A DNA stretch of 64,000 nucleotides from Thalassospira tepidiphila MCCC 1A03514 (GTDB taxonomy: Bacteria; Pseudomonadota; Alphaproteobacteria; Rhodospirillales; Thalassospiraceae): the NCBI RefSeq assembly GCF_001662875.1, contig NZ_JPVZ01000003.1, positions 575,121-639,120 on the forward strand, written 5' to 3'. Each line of letters opens with the position of its first letter. Position 1 is the first letter of the stretch. Below are positions 40,186 through 49,399 of this stretch, piece after piece. Made by a program: the position numbers and the translations under genes. Under the pieces are notes generated by a model. That model was given only the letters and a program-made list of their open reading frames with translations, ran no database searches and had not been told where the DNA came from.

Positions 40186-41563
40186 CGCGTCGAACCAGGC
40201 AATCCGTCCCGGCAGATTTCAAGCTGTTGCAAGCCTGCGTTGCCTCGCCAGAGGAAGCATACATTCCGGTCAGCAGGCGGAAGAACAAACCTTTGCCTTC
40301 AATCGCGATGCTGACGACTTCATGGTCTGCGGCCGCCAGCATGCCATGCGATGCGCTTTGGAACTTCGTCCATGCATCTTCCGCACGTCCGCGCGAACGA
40401 TACGCTGCAAGCTGAACAGCGTAGTAGGGGCTATCACTTTGTGCGGTTTGGCTACCGGCAGTTTGCGCTGGCGCCGAGTTTTCGGTTGATGGCGCCATCG
40501 CGTTTTGTGTTGCTACCGGCTCTGTCGAGGTGATCGGAAGTTCGATCATGGGTGCACCGGGTTTAGGATCAACAATATCAAGTTCACCCTGTTCGGTCGG
40601 GCGCGCGTTTGAGGTGACCATTGCACCCTTATGTTCTGTTGATGCTGCGTCGCCGGCAATCGTCGGCGCAGCAATGACGGGTACCGGTGCCGCGGATTGC
40701 ACTGACTGACTGGGCACCGGCGCAGGGGCTGCAACCGGGGCAAGTTTCGACACTGCCGTTTCCGTTCCACTGCTCGCCGGCCCATCGGTTAGCTCAGCTG
40801 CGGGGACGGGCGTCGCTTCTGGCGTCGCATTGGGTGCAGCGGCCTGTCGGTCAACACGCGTCAGTCGCGCCGTGTTTTCGCTGACTTCCATCTCCATCCG
40901 AACCACGGGACTGGTAGGCGCTTCGGGTTCTGCCTCTACCACGCCACCGGTTTCATAAAACCGGCGGTCACGTTCGACCTTTGGCGGGTTTGGTAATTCT
41001 GGACCTGGTGCAACAGTGGCGGATGCGACAACTGCATCTATTTCTTTGGATCGCGCATATTTCGGAGAAGACGCATCAAGCGTGACAAGGCGTCGTTGGG
41101 CGAGGCTGTTGATGCTGCCTGAAAGCCGCACATCTTGGCCGCAATCAAGATCGATCTTGGCGTCGGGCGGCGTCGCGGTCAGCCAAACATAAAGTTTGCG
41201 CGCACTTTCATAGTTGCCGTCCATGTCATAAGAAATTGCCTGCAGGAAGTTATCCTCGGGGCTTCGATCAAGTGAAATCGGTTCGGATGGGGTGGAGCCA
41301 TCCTTCGCCATTCCGGTGCCGGTGGAAGCCGTGTGGCCGAAAAACAAACCACAGGCGGCCCGGTTAAAGCTTGTTTTTTCCGCCGCAGGCAATTGTTCGT
41401 TCGATGGAGAACTTAGTTCTTGCGAGGCAGTGGATGAACCGAACCAAAGGCCCGAAAAATCAGAAGTGCTGCAAGCAGTCAGGAGCGGCAAGAGAGCTGC
41501 GGCAGTTATTCTTCCCCAGTTGCGTCGAAGGGGAGTGTTTGTTGTCGCAAACCTGATTTTCAC
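40175..41563 (-). CDS. SPOR-domain lipoprotein
   Basis: A 462-residue envelope protein. The signal peptide ends in the lipobox LLTAC (cysteine about residue 31). A domain with a tetratrico-like helical pattern (DNFLQAISYDMDGNYESARK) is followed by a long Pro/Ala/Thr/Glu-rich disordered linker (about residues 190-370) and a C-terminal SPOR domain (YYAVQLAAYRSRGRAEDAWT to the end). SPOR domains bind denuded peptidoglycan glycans, usually at the division site. The linker would span the periplasm from the outer membrane. Role in division or cell-wall remodelling is inferred. Confidence 0.85.
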   Translation of the reverse strand: MKIRFATTNTPLRRNWGRITAAALLPLLTACSTSDFSGLWFGSSTASQELSSPSNEQLPAAEKTSFNRAACGLFFGHTASTGTGMAKDGSTPSEPISLDRSPEDNFLQAISYDMDGNYESARKLYVWLTATPPDAKIDLDCGQDVRLSGSINSLAQRRLVTLDASSPKYARSKEIDAVVASATVAPGPELPNPPKVERDRRFYETGGVVEAEPEAPTSPVVRMEMEVSENTARLTRVDRQAAAPNATPEATPVPAAELTDGPASSGTETAVSKLAPVAAPAPVPSQSVQSAAPVPVIAAPTIAGDAASTEHKGAMVTSNARPTEQGELDIVDPKPGAPMIELPITSTEPVATQNAMAPSTENSAPAQTAGSQTAQSDSPYYAVQLAAYRSRGRAEDAWTKFQSASHGMLAAADHEVVSIAIEGKGLFFRLLTGMYASSGEATQACNSLKSAGTDCLVRRVSP

Positions 41564-41733
41564 GCTTCACCTGATCATCGCTGTATTGCAGAAAGTTATA
41601 TCTTTCATCGCCAGCAAAAACAACTCCTGCTAATGCAACGATGATGATCAGCTGTCTTTGGAAATCAGGGAGATAGCAAATTCGACGGCAAGCGGTATAG
41701 CCTTCGGAAGGGCGGAACCGCAGGCAGATATAA

Positions 41734-42117
41734 TCACCGCATGGCCAATGGAACCATGATCCCGATAAGCAGAATCAGCACGGTTACGGCGATGACGATA
41801 TTTATGATGCCTTTTGTTGCCTTGTTTGCCGTTTCACGCGTCATGCCACGGCTTTGAGAAGATCTGCCCGAGGCACCCATCGCACCGCCCGCGTTCTCGG
41901 ACGTCAAAATCTTGATGACCTGCTTCTTTTCCTTGCGGGTTTCTTGGTCATACTTGTTTTCAACGATCCGTACTTCAGAATTGCCTTTGCTGCTGATCGC
42001 ATCCTTGGCGGTCTTCAGGGCCGCGCTGTAGTCCGATACCGGTTCGAGCTCCATCAGGTTCCCGGTCTTGCGCAGGCAAACCACAGTATAACTTTTGCTA
42101 AGTGCCGCGTCGGTCAT
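41734..42117 (-). CDS. Tail-anchored small protein, unknown function
   Basis: A 127-residue protein I do not recognise. The first about 75 residues form a soluble basic alpha/beta region (SKSYTVVCLRKTGNLMELEP), then a Gly/Ser/Arg-rich linker (GGAMGASGRSSQSRG) and a single C-terminal membrane helix (IINIVIAVTVLILLIGIMVP) ending in two residues after it. That makes it a tail-anchored membrane protein. ATG 42117 is chosen for AGGAATAAAG just upstream. It follows the TPR gene on the same strand after a terminator hairpin, so it probably has its own promoter. Confidence 0.68.
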   Translation of the reverse strand: MTDAALSKSYTVVCLRKTGNLMELEPVSDYSAALKTAKDAISSKGNSEVRIVENKYDQETRKEKKQVIKILTSENAGGAMGASGRSSQSRGMTRETANKATKGIINIVIAVTVLILLIGIMVPLAMR

Positions 42118-42178
42118 CTTTATTCCTGTTTTTTCGTGTACAACTTTGACAGACATATGGCGTGTTCGCGCAAAAATG

Positions 42179-42206
42179 AGAACCTATCCTAAAGAATAGG
42201 TTCTCT
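42179..42206 (-). terminator. Terminator of TPR gene
   Basis: On the minus strand GAGAACCTAT-TCTTTAGG-ATAGGTTCTC followed by ATTTTTG, 20 bp after the TPR stop. Confidence 0.8.
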
Positions 42207-42226
42207 TGGCGGTCAAACGGGAGAGA

Positions 42227-42694
42227 TCAGTTCGTAATGCTGCTGGCCAGCGTTTTGTACTCTTCGCAGTCCATGCCACAAAGCTGTTCCAGTCGCGCAA
42301 GATTTTCCTGAGCCATTTCAGGTTTCCCGGTCTGGAGGAAAAGTTCACCCTGATACTCAAGAGCACCGACATGTTCAGGGTCAATCATCAGGACGCGTTC
42401 ATAGTTCTGCGCGGCACTGTCAAAGTCACCCATCTTGCGCTGGCTGTAGGCAAGGTAATTGTAAAGATCGGCATTTTCCGGATCTTCTTCGAGCATGGTT
42501 TCAATCTTGTCGATCGCCATGTCGTACATACCGGTATCAACAAGTTCCGTAACAGCGGAAAGGTCGGTACCTTCCGAGCTCCAGCTATCCGAACTGCCCA
42601 TTGCAAAAGCGTTGCCTGCCAGAAGCGGGGCGGCAAGCATCATCATAACAGCACATGCCTTGATCATTTTTGGGGTTTCACCGTTACGGTCCAT
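42227..42694 (-). CDS. Exported TPR-repeat protein
   Basis: A 155-residue protein with a signal peptide (ACAVMMMLAAPLLAGNAFA) and two to three tetratricopeptide repeats (AIDKIETMLEEDPENADLYN, AAQNYERVLMIDPEHVGALE). Two cysteines near the end (LCGMDC) could form a disulfide in the periplasm. TPRs mediate protein contacts; the partner is unknown. An AAGG site precedes the ATG. The 133-bp gap to the divergent DUF4126 gene holds the dyad at 42754-42767. Confidence 0.8.
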   Translation of the reverse strand: MDRNGETPKMIKACAVMMMLAAPLLAGNAFAMGSSDSWSSEGTDLSAVTELVDTGMYDMAIDKIETMLEEDPENADLYNYLAYSQRKMGDFDSAAQNYERVLMIDPEHVGALEYQGELFLQTGKPEMAQENLARLEQLCGMDCEEYKTLASSITN

Positions 42695-42753
42695 CGTCGT
42701 ACCTTTCTGTGATCTGATTTGGCATTAATACGTGTGTCGGGACGCGCTGAAAG

Positions 42754-42767
42754 TGTGATTTATCACA
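42754..42767. promoter_or_regulatory. Dyad between TPR and DUF4126 genes
   Basis: TGTGAT-TT-ATCACA is a perfect dyad. It resembles CRP/FNR family half-sites but the halves are closer (4 bp between TGTGA and TCACA) than in CRP boxes. Confidence 0.35.
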
Positions 42768-42827
42768 ACTGAACGTTTTTCCTGTTCACTTGTTGGTGAG
42801 AATTATGGCTTTGAAAGGGCGTAATCT

Positions 42828-43553
42828 GTGGGGGTAATTGAAACTCTTGCGTTGGGAATGGGCGGGGCCTGGGCCAGTGGTGTAAACCTCTATGGCACAG
42901 TGGTTATTCTTGGTCTTCTGAACAATTTAGGGCTGCTTGATTTGCCACCGGAGCTTCAGGTCCTGGGAAGCTGGTGGGTGCTGGCACTCGCCATGTTCCT
43001 TTATCTGATCGAATTTGTGGCCGACAAGATCCCGATCGTTGATAGCGTCTGGGATGCCATTCATACCTTCATCAGGATTCCTGCCGGCGCACTCCTTGCC
43101 GCAGGCGCCATGAGCGGCCTTGATACCGGCATGGGCGACGGCCTTCAAACTGCGATTGCCTTGCTGGTTGGTGGGACGGTTGCGGCTGGGAGCCACTTTA
43201 CAAAGGCCGGCAGCCGCGCGGCAATCAATACATCGCCTGAACCGTTTAGTAACAGCATTGCCTCAGTCGCCGAGGATGTCGCCGTATTTGGCGCGCTGTA
43301 TACGGTCGCTTTTCATCCGGTGGTTTTCTTTGTGTTGTTTGCGCTGTTTGTTCTGCTTCTGGTCTGGCTGGTGCCAAAGATCTGGCGGTTCATTGGACAG
43401 GTGTTTGGCAATGCACGTCATCCGTCCGTGGCCTATGCCCAAACGCGTGCGCAACAAGCAGGCACCGGTACGGGGCTGCCAAAACTCAATCTATCCGGGG
43501 CAGGCGGTTCAGCTTTGCCACCATCAGATAAGCCTAAACTCCCACCTGAATAG
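42828..43553 (+). CDS. DUF4126 family membrane protein
   Basis: A 241-residue inner-membrane protein with four to five segments. GMGGAWASGVNLYGTVVILG at the N-terminus, DKIPIVDSVWDAIHTFIRIP (about residue 67) and AGSHFTKAGSRAAINTSPEP (about residue 121) fit the DUF4126 family, whose function is unknown. The C-terminal 45 residues are a Gly/Pro/Ala-rich soluble tail. The start is GTG 42828 with AAAGGG upstream. A bidirectional terminator separates it from thrS. Confidence 0.8.
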   Translation: MGVIETLALGMGGAWASGVNLYGTVVILGLLNNLGLLDLPPELQVLGSWWVLALAMFLYLIEFVADKIPIVDSVWDAIHTFIRIPAGALLAAGAMSGLDTGMGDGLQTAIALLVGGTVAAGSHFTKAGSRAAINTSPEPFSNSIASVAEDVAVFGALYTVAFHPVVFFVLFALFVLLLVWLVPKIWRFIGQVFGNARHPSVAYAQTRAQQAGTGTGLPKLNLSGAGGSALPPSDKPKLPPE

Positions 43554-43572
43554 GATGGTGTTTAGCCAAAAG

Positions 43573-43605
43573 AAAAGCCCGCAAGTATCGGACTTGCGGG
43601 CTTTA
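43573..43605. terminator. Bidirectional terminator DUF4126 / thrS
   Basis: AAAAGCCCGCAAGT-ATCGG-ACTTGCGGGCTTTA; a 13-bp perfect stem between convergent genes. Confidence 0.85.
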
Positions 43606-43627
43606 TTGGTTGTGTTTCTAACGTCGA

Positions 43628-45565
43628 TCAGAAGTCGGCTTCGATCACGCGATCGCGGATTTCGGCCGCCATCGCATCACCAAGTTCATCAATGCCAAAG
43701 GTCTTCTGGTGCTTGAACCCAATGCGACGGACCGAAGCGGTTTTTTCTTCGGCTTCACGTTTGCCAAGTGCAAGGATCATTGGGACCTTGGCATGGCTGT
43801 GTTCGCGGACCTTGTAGTTGATCTTCTCGTTACGGGTATCGAGCTCAACATTCAGGCCCTTGGCTTCAAGTGCTGCCTTCACTTCATGGGCATAATCATC
43901 GGCATCATTGGTAATAGTGCAGACAACCGCATGAACCGGTGACAGCCACAGCGGTAAACGACCGGCATAGTTTTCGATCAGAATACCGATAAAGCGTTCA
44001 AGCGATCCAAGGATCGCACGGTGCAGCATGACCGGGCGGTGTTTTTCGCCGTCTTCACCCATATAGGATGCATCAAGACGTTCCGGCAGAACGAAGTCAG
44101 CCTGAAGCGTGCCGCACTGCCAGTCACGGCCGATGGCATCCCGAAGCACGAACTCAAGCTTCGGCCCATAGAACGCGCCTTCACCCGGATTGACTTCAAG
44201 TGCCAGACCTGCTTCTTCCGCCGCTTCGCGAAGGGCTGCTTCGGCCTTGTCCCAAATCTCGTCAGAACCCGCACGCACTTCCGGACGGTCGGAGAACTTC
44301 ACAAGAATGTCGGTAAAGCCGAAATCCTTGTAGACCGATTTCAGAAGGTCACAGAAAATCTTGGTTTCGGAGACAATCTGGTCTTCGGTGCAGAAGATAT
44401 GTGCGTCATCCTGAATGAACTGACGAACACGCATGATGCCATGCAGGCCGCCAGACGGTTCATTGCGGTGACAGCAGCCAAATTCCGCCATACGCAGCGG
44501 CAGGTCACGATACGACTTGCTGCCAAGGCGGAAGATCTGCACGTGACACGGGCAGTTCATCGGCTTAAGTGCCAGCACCTTCTCGGGATCATCTTCATCC
44601 GGGGTGGTGGTGAACATGTTCTCGCGGAACTTTTCCCAGTGACCGGATTTTTCCCAAAGCACGCGATCAACCAACTGCGGCGTACGAACTTCCTGATACC
44701 CGGCCGCATCGAGGCGATCACGGATATAGGTTTCGACCTTGCGATAAAGCTTCAGACCCTTGTCATGCCAGAAGACAGAGCCCTGGGCCTCTTCCTGCAT
44801 GTGGAAGAGGTCCATTTCACGGCCAAGGCGACGGTGATCGCGCTTTTCTGCTTCTTCAAGCATGTGCAGATAGGAATCCAGGTCTTCCTTGCTTTCCCAG
44901 CAGGTGCCATAGATACGCTGCAGCATTTCGTTATCCGAATTGCCACGCCAATAGGCGCCGGCAACCTTCATCAATTTGAAGGCCTTGCCGATCTTGCCGG
45001 TCGACGGTGCATGCGGACCACGGCACAGGTCGATGAAATCGCCCTGGCGATAGCACGTAATGGTCTCGGTTTCCGGAAGATCACGGATGATCTCGGCTTT
45101 GTACTTCTCACCTTTATCAAGGAAGAACTCGATCGCGTCGTTGCGATCCCAGACCTCGCGCACGATCGGTTCGTTACGCTCAATGATCTTGTGCATCTGC
45201 TTTTCGATCTTGACCAGATCGTCTGGCGTAAACGGCGTTTCGCGGGCGAAATCGTAATAGAAACCGTTCTCGATCGACGGGCCAATCGTGACCTGCGTAT
45301 CGGGATAAAGTTCCTGGACGGCTTCGGCCATGACATGCGCACAATCGTGACGGATCAGCGGCAGAACTTCCGCATGGCCCTTGGTCACGATTTCGATAGT
45401 CGCGTCAGTGTCAATCTCGCGCGCGAGGTCGCGCACTTCACCGTTGACGATGATGGCAAAGGACTTCTTTGCCAGCGAAGAACTGATGCTTTTGGCGACA
45501 TCGAAACCCGATACCGGGCCGTCAAATTCGCGCACGGCACCATCGGGAAGGGTCAGGGCAATCAT
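43628..45565 (-). CDS. thrS: Threonine-tRNA ligase
   Basis: A 645-residue class II aminoacyl-tRNA synthetase, of normal length. Domains in order: TGS (1-65), editing domain with [17 protein letters not shown] (about residue 73), catalytic core with motif 2 ([20 protein letters not shown]) and the zinc site [10 protein letters not shown] (about residue 336) plus [15 protein letters not shown] (motif 3), and the anticodon-binding domain at the end. It charges tRNA-Thr. No T-box or operator-like mimic of the tRNA was recognised upstream. Confidence 0.98.
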   Translation of the reverse strand: MIALTLPDGAVREFDGPVSGFDVAKSISSSLAKKSFAIIVNGEVRDLAREIDTDATIEIVTKGHAEVLPLIRHDCAHVMAEAVQELYPDTQVTIGPSIENGFYYDFARETPFTPDDLVKIEKQMHKIIERNEPIVREVWDRNDAIEFFLDKGEKYKAEIIRDLPETETITCYRQGDFIDLCRGPHAPSTGKIGKAFKLMKVAGAYWRGNSDNEMLQRIYGTCWESKEDLDSYLHMLEEAEKRDHRRLGREMDLFHMQEEAQGSVFWHDKGLKLYRKVETYIRDRLDAAGYQEVRTPQLVDRVLWEKSGHWEKFRENMFTTTPDEDDPEKVLALKPMNCPCHVQIFRLGSKSYRDLPLRMAEFGCCHRNEPSGGLHGIMRVRQFIQDDAHIFCTEDQIVSETKIFCDLLKSVYKDFGFTDILVKFSDRPEVRAGSDEIWDKAEAALREAAEEAGLALEVNPGEGAFYGPKLEFVLRDAIGRDWQCGTLQADFVLPERLDASYMGEDGEKHRPVMLHRAILGSLERFIGILIENYAGRLPLWLSPVHAVVCTITNDADDYAHEVKAALEAKGLNVELDTRNEKINYKVREHSHAKVPMILALGKREAEEKTASVRRIGFKHQKTFGIDELGDAMAAEIRDRVIEADF

Positions 45566-45919
45566 GGTTGGCTCAACTCTGCTTTATCTGCGGGCATAAT
45601 TCAGGAATGCACATATAGGACCCGCATGTTTACGCGGGGTAAATGCACAAGAAAAGGAATTTCAGGATGAGGTCAAGTTCGCTCTTTGAAAAAAGCGACT
45701 TTCGGGACAGCACGAACCGCCGCAAAGCCAATCAGGCATGCAGTGTTTTTGGCGGTATTCAACTTTTTGTCGGCAAAGCCGTGCATTGATACTATCCCGT
45801 AAGGTGAAGACTTAATATAACAGGACAAACTTGTAGAGCAAGACGCAAGCCTTTGCCAAAGGCAGGTTTTGTTCAACGCATTATTACGGCGCCACCAACG
45901 CCATCGAAGGGAGCCCCAA
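45566..45919. other. Divergent intergenic region thrS / MFS
   Basis: A 354-bp stretch without a supported gene. The only clear element is the 15-bp palindrome GCCTTTG-C-CAAAGGC at 45849-45863, 57 bp before the MFS start. Confidence 0.45.
45849..45863. promoter_or_regulatory. 7-1-7 palindrome upstream of MFS gene
   Basis: GCCTTTG-C-CAAAGGC is a perfect inverted repeat with a 1-bp centre, too tight for a good RNA hairpin loop and therefore more like a protein-binding site. Confidence 0.35.
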
Positions 45920-47107
45920 ATGTCGAGCCCGGAAGTTCGCCGGAACATCATGATTTTGAGTCTGTGCGTCGCGTTGTCTGCCAGCGCGATGTCGTTGATT
46001 TTCACGGTCGCCGCTGTGATCGGCTTTTCGCTGGCCAGTGACAAATCCCTTTCAACCCTGCCAGTCGCCTTCATGATGATTGCCATGATGGCGATGACGG
46101 CCCCGTCGGCGGTTGTCATGGCCAAGATGGGCCGGAAATTCGGGTTCTGGATGGGGGCGACCATCGCCATGATGGGGGCAGTGTCGGGTATGGGCGCTGT
46201 TTACTACGCCAATTTCTGGCTGCTTTGTGTGGCATGTGCCTGCATTGGTGCTGGGAATGCCATCGCCATGCAGTACCGCTTTGCTGCCGCAGAAGCCGCG
46301 CCGGTGGAATTTCGTGCACGTGCGATTTCCTACACCATGCTGGGTGGACTTGCCTCGGCCTTTATCGGGCCGAACCTGGCAAGCTTTGCGCGGGACTGGT
46401 TTGAGACGATCCCGTTTCTTGGCACCTTCGTTGCCCTGATCGGCTTGCAGTTCTTGTTGGTGATCGCCATTGGTCAACTGCGATTGCCCGATATGCGCGG
46501 GCACAAGCATCCTGAACCGGCACGCCCGTTATCGACCGTGATGGGGCAACCCGCCGTTATCGTTGCGATCATTGCCGGTGCGCTTGGTTATGCGGTCATG
46601 AGCTTTGTGATGACGGCGACACCGCTTGCGATCCTTGATTGCGATTACGCGTTCGGTGATGCCGCCTTTATCATTCAGTGGCATGTGGTGGGCATGTATG
46701 CACCCGGCTTCTTTACCGGTAACCTGATCAAACGATTTGGGGCGCTTAAGGTCATCCAGGCCGGTGCAATCCTGAACTTTGCCTGTCTTGCGGTTGGTCT
46801 TGCCGGACAGGACCTGATTGGCAATTTCTGGGTGTCCCTTGTGTTGCTTGGTGTTGGCTGGAACTTCATGTTTGTCGGTGCGACGACGTTCCTGACCGAA
46901 AACTATCGTCCGTCCGAACAGGCACGTGTGCAGGCGATCAACGAATTTTGCGTATTTGGCACGGTTGCGATTGCATCGCTGTCGGCAGGTACGATCTATG
47001 CCGGGTCGGGATGGGGGACGCTGCTGTACAGTGCCGCTTTGCCGGTTGGTCTGGTGTTGCTGATCGTTGCGACCTTCGCGATCCGCCGCAAGGCACAAGC
47101 GGCCTGA
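45920..47107 (+). CDS. MFS transporter, paralogue of the one at 8672
   Basis: A 395-residue carrier with about 12 membrane segments and the loop motif AKMGRKFGFWMGA between segments 2 and 3. It is related to the MFS protein at 8672-9850 over the whole length (shared FVMTATPLAI, IQWHVVGMYAPGFFTGNLIK and GVGWNFMFVGATTFL positions). ATG 45920 is chosen for GGGAG upstream; the frame is open from 45869. It ends with a strong terminator. Substrate unknown. Confidence 0.85.
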   Translation: MSSPEVRRNIMILSLCVALSASAMSLIFTVAAVIGFSLASDKSLSTLPVAFMMIAMMAMTAPSAVVMAKMGRKFGFWMGATIAMMGAVSGMGAVYYANFWLLCVACACIGAGNAIAMQYRFAAAEAAPVEFRARAISYTMLGGLASAFIGPNLASFARDWFETIPFLGTFVALIGLQFLLVIAIGQLRLPDMRGHKHPEPARPLSTVMGQPAVIVAIIAGALGYAVMSFVMTATPLAILDCDYAFGDAAFIIQWHVVGMYAPGFFTGNLIKRFGALKVIQAGAILNFACLAVGLAGQDLIGNFWVSLVLLGVGWNFMFVGATTFLTENYRPSEQARVQAINEFCVFGTVAIASLSAGTIYAGSGWGTLLYSAALPVGLVLLIVATFAIRRKAQAA

Positions 47108-47131
47108 AGGCAGGACTTTGATAGATAAAGG

Positions 47132-47157
47132 AAAGGGCCGCACATGCGGCCCTTTTT
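47132..47157. terminator. Bidirectional terminator MFS / DUF599
   Basis: AAAGGGCCGC-ACAT-GCGGCCCTTT followed by TT, between convergent genes. Confidence 0.88.
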
Positions 47158-47171
47158 CGTTGCTGTGCCGA

Positions 47172-47861
47172 TCAGTGATGACCGTTCAGGATATCGAGCG
47201 CGTGCGATCGGAATTCCCGATTATAGAGAACCAGCGTCACCCAGGTCGCACAGACGATGAAAGCAAGCGGATGATAGAACCAGCCCAATGCCGACAGCGC
47301 AAAGAAATAGGCGCGAATTCCGCGGTTGAAGTTGTGGGCGGACATCATGCTCATGCGTGATGCACGTGCTGCAGCTCGGGCAGCATCTGGCGCGTCGGCT
47401 TCCGGGGCGGCACCGATCAGGATGGAGCAATAGTTGGATAACCGAAACGCCCACGTGAATTTGAAGAAGGCATAAATAAAGATCACGATCAGCAACACCA
47501 CCTTGCATTCCCAGACAGCCGGCGTGGTGACGGCGGCAAAGGGCAGGGCCGAGACAGTTTCAATCGCCTTGTCGGTATAACCCAGGAGCGCCATCAGGCC
47601 GATCAGGACCAGAATGGTGGTAGAGGAAAAGAAACTGATGCCGGTGATCAGGTTGCTGGCGATTGATGTATCAACCATCCGGATATCGCGTTTAAGCATC
47701 TGTTCCATCCAGCGATGGCGATTGCGTGCCATGTGGGCGGAGATGGAGTTACGGCGCCGTGAACTGGCATCGGCAAAAATCGTATAACCAACCCACCAGG
47801 CAAACGCCCAACAAATTGCGACAACATCAAGAAGCGTGAAGGTGGGCATAACGGGTTCCAT
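47172..47861 (-). CDS. DUF599 family membrane protein
   Basis: A 229-residue inner-membrane protein with four membrane segments. DASSRRRNSISAHMARNRHR (about residue 31) and the C-terminal SAHNFNRGIRAYFFALSALG are characteristic of the DUF599 family, of unknown function. ATG 47861 or 47849 could start it; neither has a strong ribosome site. It is convergent with the MFS gene and divergent from the acidic protein at 48034. Confidence 0.82.
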   Translation of the reverse strand: MEPVMPTFTLLDVVAICWAFAWWVGYTIFADASSRRRNSISAHMARNRHRWMEQMLKRDIRMVDTSIASNLITGISFFSSTTILVLIGLMALLGYTDKAIETVSALPFAAVTTPAVWECKVVLLIVIFIYAFFKFTWAFRLSNYCSILIGAAPEADAPDAARAAARASRMSMMSAHNFNRGIRAYFFALSALGWFYHPLAFIVCATWVTLVLYNREFRSHALDILNGHH

Positions 47862-48033
47862 TCAAAGCCGTTCCATCAGATTTATTCTAATCCTAGTGAT
47901 AATGCGCTATCGTTCGCAATATTGTTTGCCACGCAATGTGATGGATGCATAGCAGATGGTCATGTCACCAGTCCGGGTTGAGTTTTCCCGCAATCCAGAG
48001 TATCAGCAGCGCAAATTTTGATTGGAGAGCGAC

Positions 48034-48519
48034 ATGAGCGATCTTGAAAACGATCTTGGCGACGACATCGACTTCGAAGAATTCGAAGCCCATACCGAAA
48101 AGCTGCTGGAAGACGGTCGCACCAAAGACGACCTGTTCGAGTTCATCGGTTTCATGAACATCAACGAAGTCGGCACGCACATGATCGCGGCCGAAATGGT
48201 GCTTGATGAAGATGCCATCGACCAGATGAGCAAAAACCTGCGTAAACTCGAAATCGATCTTTCACCCCTTGGCGAGCTTACTGGCGGCCTTAAAGGTGGC
48301 GAAGACGTCAAACGCGCCCTTGGTGCCCTGTTCCTAGAACTGGTCGAGCTTTGCGAAATTGATGAAGAAGACGAAGACGCCGGCGAGCTCTCCGAAGAAG
48401 CCCTGCTGCTGTTGAACTTCATCAAACGCTTCAATCCGCAGATGCGCCGCCTGACGGTTGCACTGACCGACACCGATGATGATGATGTGTCCTGCGAATA
48501 TGAAGTGACCAACTGGTAA
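48034..48519 (+). CDS. Highly acidic protein, unknown function
   Basis: A 161-residue soluble protein in which roughly a third of the residues are Asp or Glu. The acidic stretches are EDEDAGELSEE and DTDDDD near the C-terminus and DLENDLGDDIDFEEFE at the start; the middle is helical and amphipathic. I do not recognise the family. No signal peptide or membrane segment. ATG 48034 is chosen for GGAGA 5 nt upstream. It is a single-gene unit with its own terminator. Strong acidity suggests a partner that is basic or a nucleic-acid mimic, but that is speculation. Confidence 0.75.
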   Translation: MSDLENDLGDDIDFEEFEAHTEKLLEDGRTKDDLFEFIGFMNINEVGTHMIAAEMVLDEDAIDQMSKNLRKLEIDLSPLGELTGGLKGGEDVKRALGALFLELVELCEIDEEDEDAGELSEEALLLLNFIKRFNPQMRRLTVALTDTDDDDVSCEYEVTNW

Positions 48520-48556
48520 GCCAGGGGTTGCCGATCAGGCAAAAATTAATGTAGCT

Positions 48557-48585
48557 AAAGGCAGGGCATCGTTCCCTGCCTTTTT
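48557..48585 (+). terminator. Terminator after acidic protein gene
   Basis: AAAGGCAGGG-CATCGTT-CCCTGCCTTT then TT, 20 bp before the GTG start of the M23 gene. Confidence 0.85.
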
Positions 48586-48604
48586 CTGTTTCGGAGCCAC
48601 CACC

Positions 48605-49399
48605 GTGACTGCCTTGCGATCGACTGCTGCTGCCCAACGTCTTAAATCCTATCAGGACCGCTTTGCAAATGGCGAGGAGCCGATGCCAGAAGCCGCAAAC
48701 CTGCGTGCCTGGATCGATGAGAACCGCGATGTTTTTCACTCGGTCATGGAATGCGACCTCAAAACATGCGCGAAGATCGTTTACGACTTTTCTTCAAACG
48801 GCGATGTGGTGATTGGTGGTGAAAGCGATCCGGCGCGCCAGACCGAAATCATGTGGCAGCAACTGGCCGATGCCAATGCCCCGGTTGGCATTGGGCGTTA
48901 TCGCGAGGACCGGATTTGTTATCAGTCCGAACAGTTCAAAAACGATGGCGAGGCCCGCAGTCAGCATCTTGGTATCGATCTGTTCGCACCGGCATATACG
49001 CCGGTCCTTGCACCGCTGAACGGCGTTGTGCACAGCTTTGCGGATAACAACCTGCATTTGGATTATGGCCCGACCATTATCTTGCAGCATGAGCCGGCGG
49101 ATGGGATTCTGTTCTATACGCTCTATGGTCATCTCAGCCGCGAATCCCTGGATGGGCTTTACAAGGGCAAGGAAATCACGGCGGGTGACCTTCTGTGTCG
49201 GTTTGGTGATTTCCCGATCAATGGCGACTGGATCCCCCATCTGCATTTCCAGATCATCTTTGACATGCTGGGGCGGGAAGGGGACTTCTTTGGTGCCGCC
49301 AAGCCGTCAGAATGGGACATCTGGGAAAGTATCTGCCCAAACCCGAACCTGATCCTGCAAATGCCTGAAAACGTGACCGCGTCACGGGAAGGGGTATAG
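48605..49399 (+). CDS. Stand-alone M23 (LytM-like) peptidase domain protein
   Basis: A 264-residue protein with an M23 metallopeptidase fold in its C-terminal half. The zinc ligands fit HLGIDLF (about residue 119) and HLHFQII (about residue 212), with DYGPTIILQHE and FYTLYGHLS between them. It has no signal peptide, unlike most peptidoglycan hydrolases. Its wording (HSFADNNLHLDYGPTIILQH, ICPNPNLIL) recalls the M23-like domain found between kinase and aminotransferase domains in certain large fused proteins. Start is GTG 48605. Its stop directly abuts the ATG of the DUF1491 gene, so they form an operon. Enzyme activity is unproven. Confidence 0.75.
   Translation: MTALRSTAAAQRLKSYQDRFANGEEPMPEAANLRAWIDENRDVFHSVMECDLKTCAKIVYDFSSNGDVVIGGESDPARQTEIMWQQLADANAPVGIGRYREDRICYQSEQFKNDGEARSQHLGIDLFAPAYTPVLAPLNGVVHSFADNNLHLDYGPTIILQHEPADGILFYTLYGHLSRESLDGLYKGKEITAGDLLCRFGDFPINGDWIPHLHFQIIFDMLGREGDFFGAAKPSEWDIWESICPNPNLILQMPENVTASREGV

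Noticed and set aside
44021..45670. 549-codon open frame on the plus strand opposite thrS
   Set aside because: It mirrors the thrS reading frame and has no family features; thrS is unmistakable.
45673..45789. About 37-codon minus-strand frame upstream of thrS (MHGFADKKLNTAKN...)
   Set aside because: Basic, plausible peptide but no ribosome site or conservation evidence; left out.
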